A stretch of 5,541 nucleotides of DNA from SYFY01 sp031385325 (GTDB lineage Bacteria > Pseudomonadota > Gammaproteobacteria > Pseudomonadales > Azotimanducaceae): contig JANNBJ010000059.1 of assembly GCA_031385325.1 (NCBI GenBank), positions 1 through 5,541 of the forward strand. The letters run 5' to 3'. The notes beneath the pieces were generated by a model. The model saw only the letters and a list, made by a program, of their open reading frames with translations. It made no database searches and was not told the origin of the DNA. Position 1 is the first letter of the stretch; every line of letters begins with the position of its first letter. Of this stretch, positions 1-5,357 are shown in pieces. Position numbers and translations under genes: made by a program.

Positions 1-118
1 CCCTCCGCGTGCTCGACGTGCTGTCAAGCACGCCTGCGCGCACGCAGGTCCGCGCCACCCAGCGTTTTCACTACTCTCGACGCCCTCGCTACGATACTTC
101 ATGAATAGTGCGGGCTAG
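1..118 (-). repeat. Left copy of palindromic MITE-like repeat, truncated by window edge
   Basis: Bases 1-116 are the exact reverse complement of 5360-5475, checked in blocks of ten with no mismatch. The inner end reads TTCATGAATAGTGCGGGCT (98-116), the same terminus that closes the window at 5521-5539. The copy therefore looks like the inner two thirds of the element seen complete at 5358-5541, in opposite orientation, with its outer arm beyond the window. It contains two perfect 6-bp hairpins with 4-base loops, CGTGCT/AGCACG (17-32) and CCTGCG/CGCAGG (33-48). No convincing coding frame uses it. Family assignment to a particular insertion sequence was not possible by eye. Confidence 0.9.
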
Positions 119-127
119 GCGAAGTGT

Positions 128-148
128 CCAGTCGCAGTGACCGACTGG
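128..148. repeat. Small hairpin beside the left repeat
   Basis: CCAGTCG (128-134) and CGACTGG (142-148) form a perfect 7-bp inverted repeat with a 7-base loop, ten bases beyond the end of the left palindromic repeat. There is no T-run after it, so it is not a standard intrinsic terminator. It could be an operator or a chance dyad; a 7-bp match is not rare in a region this long. Confidence 0.35.
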
Positions 149-158
149 GGTACTCCTG

Positions 159-215
159 GTCAATGGATTTACACGTTTTGTATCCGCCTCCTTGCACTCC
201 ATCTCTCCATTGACA
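159..215. promoter_or_regulatory. Spaced 9-bp dyad and possible promoter element upstream of the Sel1 gene
   Basis: GTCAATGGA (159-167) is repeated as its exact reverse complement TCCATTGAC (206-214), separated by 38 bases. The right arm overlaps a perfect sigma70-type -35 hexamer, TTGACA at 210-215. Seventeen bases downstream the sequence is TAACTC (233-238), a poor -10, so the promoter call is weak. A repressor or looping site controlling the Sel1 gene is possible, but this is inference from position and symmetry only. Confidence 0.25.
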
Positions 216-268
216 AGAATTGGCTGATTCAGTAACTCGCCATGATCAGGAAGGCGACAGGTGAGCGT

Positions 269-781
269 ATGCAAGCCCCGACCCGAATCTATTTGCTGTC
301 TGGACTTTTCCTGCTGTGCAACGGCATTTTGCCGAGAACTGCTCACGCCACTGCGTTTGAAAGTGGTCTGGATGCTTATCACGCCGGTGAATTTCAGGAT
401 GCTCTGCGTCATTTCAAAATTGCTGCAGCACGGGGCTACGTCCGAGTCGGCGCGCAGCACAATCTTGGGGTGATGTACGACAACGGTGTGGGCGTGCCGG
501 AAGACGATGCCACTGCCGTACGGTGGTTTCGCCGGGCCGCTGAAAAGGGTTATCTCAAGTCACAGAGCAACCTTGGCCTCATGTACGCGAACGGCGAAGG
601 TGTACCGCGAGACGATGTAACAGCCTATCTCTGGTTTGATGTAGCAGCACGGCGTGGCAATCAGGTGGCGGTCAGAAACCGGGACGTGCTCGCAAAGTCC
701 ATGTCATCGGATCAAATCGAAACCGCACGCTCACTTGCCAACCAATGCATGCAGCGCCGCTTTCGGAAATGTGGCAGATGA
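269..781 (+). CDS. Secreted Sel1-repeat (TPR-like) protein
   Basis: Predicted exported protein of 170 residues. Residues 1-27 form a signal peptide: a short basic start, a hydrophobic core (IYLLSGLFLLC), and an AHA signal peptidase I site near residue 27. The mature part is alpha-helical Sel1-like repeats: a degenerate first unit at about 29-60, then two good units at about 61-97 and 98-133 with the hallmarks A..NLG.MY..G.GVP.DD.TA..WF..AA..G. A basic tail with two cysteines (160 and 168) follows, as in many short exported Sel1 proteins. The family acts as a protein-protein interaction scaffold, often in the periplasm; no enzymatic role or partner is visible. I chose the ATG at 269 because purine-rich sequence (AGGAAGG at 248-254 and AGGTGAG at 259-265) precedes it. 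The ATG at 242 is in frame, adds nine residues and has no ribosome site. The gene is convergent with the next one. Confidence 0.85.
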   Translation: MQAPTRIYLLSGLFLLCNGILPRTAHATAFESGLDAYHAGEFQDALRHFKIAAARGYVRVGAQHNLGVMYDNGVGVPEDDATAVRWFRRAAEKGYLKSQSNLGLMYANGEGVPRDDVTAYLWFDVAARRGNQVAVRNRDVLAKSMSSDQIETARSLANQCMQRRFRKCGR

Positions 782-791
782 CGCATCGACC

Positions 792-842
792 GGTATGGCC
801 ACGCAGCGTTTGCCTCGCATACCAAGAGCCTGAGTCTTTTTT
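792..842 (+). terminator. Weak possible terminator after the Sel1 gene
   Basis: The 78-base gap between the convergent Sel1 and barrel-protein genes contains GGTATG (792-797) paired with CATACC (818-823) across a 20-base loop. A run of six T follows at 837-842. The stem is short, the loop long and the T-run lies 13 bases away, so this is a poor match to an intrinsic terminator. It is recorded as the only terminator-like structure in the gap. Confidence 0.2.
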
Positions 843-859
843 ATCACGCTCCTGTTGAT

Positions 860-1237
860 TCAGGCCTTCGGTCCCGCAAAGGACTTCAACTGCTCGTACC
901 ACCCTGAGCCAATCACCTTGAGTGGCATGCCATCCATGCGCGCTGCAGTTTCAAGGTGTTTCCTGCGGCCTGGCCAGGCGTCGGGGGTCGCTTGCCATGC
1001 GTTCAGTACTTGCTCCGCCTCGGCGTAACTCGGGGCTTCAACTTCATACACGGAGATGTAATTTGAGACCGTTACGCCATTCAGATGCGGCCCCGCGAGC
1101 TTGTAAACACGGCCGCGGATGAAGTTTGGACAGTGTGTTGTGTCCTCGATGTGCTGATTGACGAACCATTCATCAAAATCAGCCTGCTTCCCGGGACCTG
1201 GTGGTTCACACAGGCCGATCAACAGAAATTGTGGCAT
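860..1237 (-). CDS. Small dimeric alpha/beta-barrel (EthD-like) protein
   Basis: Protein of 125 residues with no signal peptide or membrane segment. The first strand (PQFLLIGL) is followed by DFDEWFVNQHIEDTTHCPNF (residues 20-39), which matches the D-E-W-Y/F-x-x-H-I pattern of EthD-like and related ferredoxin-fold dimers. A second strand (YISVYEVEAP, 60-69) and an amphipathic helix (YAEAEQVLNAW, 71-81) come next, then a C-terminal strand ending in GWYEQL. Such proteins usually form small dimers; some bind or convert hydrophobic or aromatic substrates, while others have no known function. The start is supported by GGAGA nine bases upstream of the ATG on the minus strand. The gene diverges from the CoA-transferase at 1361, with 123 bases between them, so shared control and a role in the same catabolic module are plausible but not shown. 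The exact subfamily is uncertain. Confidence 0.75.
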   Translation of the reverse strand: MPQFLLIGLCEPPGPGKQADFDEWFVNQHIEDTTHCPNFIRGRVYKLAGPHLNGVTVSNYISVYEVEAPSYAEAEQVLNAWQATPDAWPGRRKHLETAARMDGMPLKVIGSGWYEQLKSFAGPKA

Positions 1238-1360
1238 AACGTTCTCCGCTGCTGGATAAAAGAGGATCTGGTCAGCCCGAAGTATGCCTCAATCCCAGTC
1301 CTCGCTTGCACTCCTCCACTGCGCGGGATTAGATCGGTGCTTTGGCCAAAAGGTACTGAC
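1238..1360. other. Divergent intergenic region between barrel protein and CoA-transferase
   Basis: This 123-base interval must hold the start signals for both the minus-strand barrel gene and the plus-strand CoA-transferase gene. The ribosome sites are visible: GGAGA for the minus gene and AAAAGG (1349-1354) for the plus gene. For plus-strand transcription the best promoter guess is TTGCAC (1306-1311), 17 bases, then TTAGAT (1329-1334), each matching the consensus at only three of six positions. I see no convincing operator dyad. An open reading frame upstream of 1361 runs in frame through this region to 1085, but it has none of the CoA-transferase motifs and overlaps the barrel gene. Confidence 0.4.
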
Positions 1361-2554
1361 ATGGCAGGCCCGCTCGCAGGTGTCCGCATCGTTGATCTCA
1401 CTCGTGTCCTGGCAGGACCGCTGTGCACGGTTCTGCTCGCAGATCAGGGTGCCGACGTCATCAAGGTGGAGACACTCGAAGGTGATTCGGTGCGTGGTCC
1501 TGTTAACGGCAGTGGTTTTTCGCCCATGTTCGTCTCTGCCAATCGCGGCAAACGTAGTTTGGCGCTTGATCTCAAACATCCGGACGGGCATGCGGCTTTG
1601 TTGCGACTCCTGGCGACTGCCGATGTACTGGTCGAAAATTTCAGGCCGGGCACCATGCAGCGCCTGAAGCTTGGGGAGCCGGAACTTCGTCAACAGTTTC
1701 CACGTTTGATCTACGCCTCGATCACAGGTGTTGGCGACAGCGGCCCATATGTCCGCAAACGCGTTTACGACCCGATCATCCAGGCCCTCTCTGGTATCGC
1801 CGATGTGCAGGCCGATTCCGGCACTGGCAGACCACGACTGGTCCGCGCCGTGATGGCGGACAAGACCACTGCGGTCTACGCAGCCCAGGCGATTTGTGCG
1901 GCCCTGTTTGCTCGCGAGCGCTCGGGCGAAGGCGAGCACATCCGCCTGGCGATGCTCGACACCATGATTGGCTTCATCTGGCCCGAGTCGATGACCCAGC
2001 AGACGGTGATCGGGAAAGAGCAGACTGCCCTGGATCCCAACGCCCGGCCAGATCTTGTCTACAAGACACTCAATGCTTACATCACGGTCGGCACCAACTC
2101 GAATTCGGAGTGGTACGGCTTGTGCCAGGTACTGAACAAACCTGACTGGATCGATGACCCTCGCTTCAAGACGGGCGCCGCACGATCAGTGAACGCAACC
2201 GAGCGCATCACCCTGGTTGGTGAAATTCTGGCTACCCGAACGAGTGAACACTGGCTGCCGCTGCTCGACGATGCGCAGGTTCCGTGCGCCCCTGTCCTGC
2301 GTCGTCACGAGGTTGTGGACAACATCCAGGTGAGGCACAACGAGATTGTCGAAGAGCTTGATCAGCCATTCGTGGGCCGAGTGCGTCAGCCCCGGCCAGC
2401 GGCTCGATTCGACAATCGACCTGCAGCAATTGGCGGACCGGCACGTAGACTGGGCGAAGATACGCAAGTCATCCTCAGCGAACTCGGATACTCCAACGAA
2501 CAAATCGACGCGCTCGAAGTTCAAGGCGCTGTCATGCGGCCGAAGCCGTTGTGA
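1361..2554 (+). CDS. CaiB/BaiF family (class III) CoA-transferase, first copy
   Basis: Protein of 397 residues, the usual length for class III CoA-transferases. These cytoplasmic enzymes form interlocked dimers and move CoA between carboxylic acids through aspartyl-CoA and anhydride intermediates. Family motifs occur in order: an N-terminal G-V-R-I-V-D-L-T-R-V-L-A-G-P segment (7-20), QGADVIKVE (29-37), NRGKRSLALDLKHPDG (61-76), VENFRPGTMQRL (91-102), PRLIYASITGVGDSGP (114-129). The probable catalytic aspartate is D167 in VMADKTTAVYA, followed by ERSGEGEHIRLAML. The second domain has the typical W...DPRFKT...R..N pattern (263-278). The substrate is not identifiable. The ATG at 1361 is chosen because the family N-terminus begins there and AAAAGG lies seven bases upstream; the open frame extends upstream to 1085 but overlaps the opposite-strand gene. 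The stop overlaps the GST gene by GTGA, so the two are probably co-translated. Confidence 0.93.
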   Translation: MAGPLAGVRIVDLTRVLAGPLCTVLLADQGADVIKVETLEGDSVRGPVNGSGFSPMFVSANRGKRSLALDLKHPDGHAALLRLLATADVLVENFRPGTMQRLKLGEPELRQQFPRLIYASITGVGDSGPYVRKRVYDPIIQALSGIADVQADSGTGRPRLVRAVMADKTTAVYAAQAICAALFARERSGEGEHIRLAMLDTMIGFIWPESMTQQTVIGKEQTALDPNARPDLVYKTLNAYITVGTNSNSEWYGLCQVLNKPDWIDDPRFKTGAARSVNATERITLVGEILATRTSEHWLPLLDDAQVPCAPVLRRHEVVDNIQVRHNEIVEELDQPFVGRVRQPRPAARFDNRPAAIGGPARRLGEDTQVILSELGYSNEQIDALEVQGAVMRPKPL

Positions 2555-3189
2555 GCGAAATGATCGTCTGGGGTGTGGGGACACCACGCACCCTGCGTGT
2601 TCACAGGACGCTGACCGAACTGGGCATGAAATACTCCACACGGCCCATTCAGTCGCGCACCGGGGAAACACTCACCGACGAATATACGGTCTTGAACCAA
2701 AGACAGAAGATTCCTGTGCTCCAGGATGGTGATGTCACGCTTACCGAAAGTGCAGCCATTACCACCTACCTGGCCGATCGATACGGCAATCCTGAGGTGC
2801 CTCTGGTGCCGGCGGACACCATCCATCGGGCGCACTGTTTTGAGTGGTGTTACTTCTCTCTCAGCGAACTGGATGCGACATCACTCTACGTGCTGCGCCG
2901 CCATGAGGGACTGCCACAGATCTATGGTGAGGCACCTGCGGCAAATGCGGCCGCACGTCTCTACTTCCAGAAGCAGATGCGATCCGTGGACCATGCGCTT
3001 CAGGATGGCCGCACGTTCATCGTCGCCCAACAATTCTCGATCGCTGACATCATGCTCTGTTCATGCCTCACCTGGGCGCAAGCGGTGGACATTCCTATCG
3101 CTGCCCATGTCGCTGCGTACAACCAACGAATCATGGCGCGACCTGCGTACCAGGCAGCCGTATTGGCCAATAGAATTCCGAGAACTTGA
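2551..3189 (+). CDS. Glutathione S-transferase family protein
   Basis: Protein of 212 residues with the two-domain GST layout. The thioredoxin-like N-terminal domain (about 3-80) contains a TPRTLRVHRTLTELG segment (11-25), where the catalytic Ser/Thr/Cys usually sits, so T11 or T14 are candidates. It also has KIPVL with the cis-proline P55 and TESAAI (65-70), whose Glu-Ser pair binds the gamma-glutamyl part of glutathione. The helical C-terminal domain carries the conserved N-capping box FSIAD (162-166). Family members conjugate glutathione to electrophiles, isomerise or dehalogenate substrates, or protect against stress; which applies is unknown. Translation most likely starts at the GTG at 2551, overlapping the preceding stop codon; the ATG at 2560 (Met4) is an alternative. 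The overlap ties its expression to the CoA-transferase. It ends 23 bases before the convergent phosphoesterase gene. Confidence 0.9.
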   Translation: MSEMIVWGVGTPRTLRVHRTLTELGMKYSTRPIQSRTGETLTDEYTVLNQRQKIPVLQDGDVTLTESAAITTYLADRYGNPEVPLVPADTIHRAHCFEWCYFSLSELDATSLYVLRRHEGLPQIYGEAPAANAAARLYFQKQMRSVDHALQDGRTFIVAQQFSIADIMLCSCLTWAQAVDIPIAAHVAAYNQRIMARPAYQAAVLANRIPRT

Positions 3190-3212
3190 CGCAAGGCCAG
3201 AAAACGCGCGAA

Positions 3213-3956
3213 TCAGCTCGCGTAGAGCGTCACCGGATCCCACTGCCCATCAAAGCCCTGCGTATCTTTCCACACACGTCGGTCGCTACACGCCCTAATG
3301 TTCTGTTCGCGGGTGGCCGACAGACCTCCGGTCGGTGTGAATTCATAGGCTGTTGCGACGTCGTCCTCCAGATCGAGAATTGAAATACCAGGACGATGTA
3401 CACCCTTCAACGTTCCCGCGTTGATCAGCGTGAGGCATTCGAAGTTCATGATCACCCGATAATGCATGTGTCCGTTGAGAACCAGTTGCGTGGTTCCTGC
3501 GGCGATGATCCCATCCAGTTCGTGACTGCGCTCCAGTGCCATGCGCGATGTTCCCGGCCACACCTTGCGCAGATCGTTGTTCGCAACCCCATGACATAGC
3601 AGCACATCACCCACCACAGTCGGAACGACAATCGTGGTCGGCAGATTCGACAGATAGTCGATTGATTCCTCTTTGTGGTCACGGCGCAGATGAGCCTGCG
3701 GCACATCGCGTAACCGATCACCGAGGAACCAGCGGTCGTGGTTGCCAGCCACAACTTGCGTACCGGACTCACGCAGCAGCTGGCAACACTCATCGAGCGA
3801 CCCTTTTCCGTCGGCCAGATCACCGGTGCAAAGAATGGCATCCAGCGCCTGTCCATGCAGAAACTGCAGGGCCAGGTCCAAGGATCGGTGTTCGGCATGC
3901 ACGTCGCCTATCAGCCCGATTCGTCGTATCGCTGTGTTGATCTCGTCACCTGCCAT
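3213..3956 (-). CDS. Calcineurin-like metallophosphoesterase
   Basis: Protein of 247 residues that is one metallophosphoesterase domain carrying the full set of metal ligands: GDVH (D18, H20), GDLADG (D46), GNHD (N72, H73), CHG (H122) and GHMHY (H163, H165). The domain binds two metal ions and hydrolyses phosphomono- or diesters. The compact form with the GDxH start and GHxH end resembles the YfcE-like group of cytoplasmic phosphodiesterases, but the substrate could also be a nucleotide or a phosphoprotein. A C-terminal tail of about 40 residues after the domain is not recognised. The ATG at 3956 is the first start; no clear ribosome site precedes it. The gene converges on the GST gene and diverges from the second CoA-transferase with 148 bases between them. 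Nothing connects its function to the CoA-transferases except position. Confidence 0.92.
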   Translation of the reverse strand: MAGDEINTAIRRIGLIGDVHAEHRSLDLALQFLHGQALDAILCTGDLADGKGSLDECCQLLRESGTQVVAGNHDRWFLGDRLRDVPQAHLRRDHKEESIDYLSNLPTTIVVPTVVGDVLLCHGVANNDLRKVWPGTSRMALERSHELDGIIAAGTTQLVLNGHMHYRVIMNFECLTLINAGTLKGVHRPGISILDLEDDVATAYEFTPTGGLSATREQNIRACSDRRVWKDTQGFDGQWDPVTLYAS

Positions 3957-4104
3957 TGGACCGGCCGTGGAATATCGGCTGCGAACCCGCCAAGAGTCGC
4001 CTGCGGGAGACCAAGTCTAGCCGGTGAGTGCCTGCCAGCGAAGGATTCCGTGTTCGTCTGAGTCCGGGCACTATGGCGGACAAGCCTGACTACCCGAGAC
4101 AACC
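3957..4104. other. Divergent intergenic region between phosphoesterase and second CoA-transferase
   Basis: This 148-base gap should contain promoters for both flanking genes. I found no good sigma70 hexamer pair, no long dyad and no riboswitch-like or RNA-gene structure in it. It contains an ATG at 4073 that opens a short plausible reading (MADKPDYPRQP) in a different frame from the CoA-transferase; an in-frame TGA at 4087 sets the upstream limit for the CoA-transferase frame. Confidence 0.4.
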
Positions 4105-5337
4105 GTGCAATCCAAGGATCAAGACGAACTGGATGCCGAGCTACCGCTCGCCGGCCTCACCGTGCTCGATGTCAGCACGTATATCGCGGGGCCTGCTGCC
4201 GCGACTGCGCTCGGCGACTGGGGAGCCGACGTCATCAAGATCGAAGCGCCAGGAATTGGCGATCCTCACCGCAACGGCTGGAAAGGCGCCAACTATCCAA
4301 GCGCAGTCGCCAACTATCCCTGGCAACTCGAAGGACGGAACAAGCGGTCCATTGCGCTGGATCTGAAACACCTGCGTGGTCGCCACATCATGGAGCAGTT
4401 GATCACACGCGCTGATGTCCTGGTGGTGAATTTTCCAGCGCCCGTGCGCGAACGGCTGAAACTTCGCTGGGATGACGTCAAACAAGCCAATCCACGCCTG
4501 ATCTACGCGTCATTGACGGGCTACGGTGAAAGTGGCCCGGATGCAGACATTCCAGGTTTTGACGTCAACGCGTTCTTTGCGCGATCGGGGCTGCTCGATG
4601 CGCTGCGATATGAAGGGCAACCGCCCGCCTTTTCCCTGTCGGCCCAAGGCGACCGGCCCAGTGCCATGACCTTGCTGGCCGCCATCATGATGGGTCTGTA
4701 TCGCCGCGAACGAACCGGACGCGGTGGCTGGGTCGGCACGTCGCTGTATGCCAATGGCGTGTGGTCGAACGCAACCATTGCAGCGGCCGCATTGATCGGC
4801 GGTACCCAGAAACCGCGACCACCTCGTGATCGCCCGCGCAGCGCTTTCCAGAATCAGTACGTCGCGCGCGATGGTCGCTGGTTTACGCTGCTGCTGTCAC
4901 AGGAAGAAAAGCGGTGGCCAGCTTTCTGCGCCACCATCGAACGAAGTGAGCTGACTACCGATCCACGGTTCCTGACCGGATCGCTCCGTCTGCGCAACGC
5001 GACAGAACTCGTCGCCAAGCTTGATGCTGCATTTGCGCTGCATGACTGGCCACACTGGCGTGAACACCTGGCAGCCGTTGGCGCAGCCATCGCACCCATC
5101 AACCGCACTGATGATTTCGTCGACGACGAACAGGCGGTGCACGCCGGCATCATCATCGCAACTGATAATCCCGAAGTGCCTCGCAGTGTGGCTGGACCGG
5201 TTCGTCTCGGTTTTGCAGAGCAACGAACGGCGGGCGCCGCACCGATGCTCGGGCAACACACCGACATGGTGCTACAGGAACTGGGTTACAGCGTGGCAGA
5301 AATTGCCGCACTCAGAGCGGACAGCGCCGTGGGTTGA
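4105..5337 (+). CDS. CaiB/BaiF family (class III) CoA-transferase, second copy
   Basis: Protein of 410 residues, full length for the family, and expected to act as a cytoplasmic dimer transferring CoA to a carboxylic acid. Motifs: LAGLTVLDVSTYIAGP (15-30), WGADVIKIEAPGIGDPHR (39-56), GRNKRSIALDLKH (77-89), LVVNFPAPVRERLKL (106-120), NPRLIYASLTGYGESGP (129-145). The probable catalytic aspartate is D183 in QGDRPSAM, followed by ERTGRGGWVGTSLYANG. The second domain has YVARDGRWFTLLL and DPRFLTG. It differs strongly from the first CoA-transferase outside the motifs, so the two are distinct paralogues rather than a recent duplication. The substrate is unknown. The GTG at 4105 is the first possible start, because TGA at 4087 closes the frame upstream; only a weak GAGA precedes it. 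The gene stands alone and ends 20 bases before the right repeat. Confidence 0.92.
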   Translation: MQSKDQDELDAELPLAGLTVLDVSTYIAGPAAATALGDWGADVIKIEAPGIGDPHRNGWKGANYPSAVANYPWQLEGRNKRSIALDLKHLRGRHIMEQLITRADVLVVNFPAPVRERLKLRWDDVKQANPRLIYASLTGYGESGPDADIPGFDVNAFFARSGLLDALRYEGQPPAFSLSAQGDRPSAMTLLAAIMMGLYRRERTGRGGWVGTSLYANGVWSNATIAAAALIGGTQKPRPPRDRPRSAFQNQYVARDGRWFTLLLSQEEKRWPAFCATIERSELTTDPRFLTGSLRLRNATELVAKLDAAFALHDWPHWREHLAAVGAAIAPINRTDDFVDDEQAVHAGIIIATDNPEVPRSVAGPVRLGFAEQRTAGAAPMLGQHTDMVLQELGYSVAEIAALRADSAVG

Positions 5338-5357
5338 CACGCGAGTCAACGGCTCAG

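Noticed and set aside
89..460. Minus-strand open frame spanning the left repeat end and the Sel1 gene
   Set aside because: No known motif is seen, and it crosses the repeat boundary and the well-supported signal peptide and repeats of the Sel1 gene.
1085..1360. In-frame extension upstream of the first CoA-transferase
   Set aside because: It lacks family similarity, overlaps the opposite-strand barrel gene, and the canonical N-terminus with a ribosome site begins at 1361.
1289..1939. Long minus-strand open frame inside the first CoA-transferase gene
   Set aside because: Its translation shows no recognisable domain, and the plus strand encodes an intact motif-rich enzyme over the same bases, so it is an antisense shadow.
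2186..2671. Minus-strand open frame across the CoA-transferase and GST junction
   Set aside because: It is low in recognisable motifs and rich in Cys, Arg and Ser, as antisense frames of GC-rich genes are, and lies over two well-supported genes.
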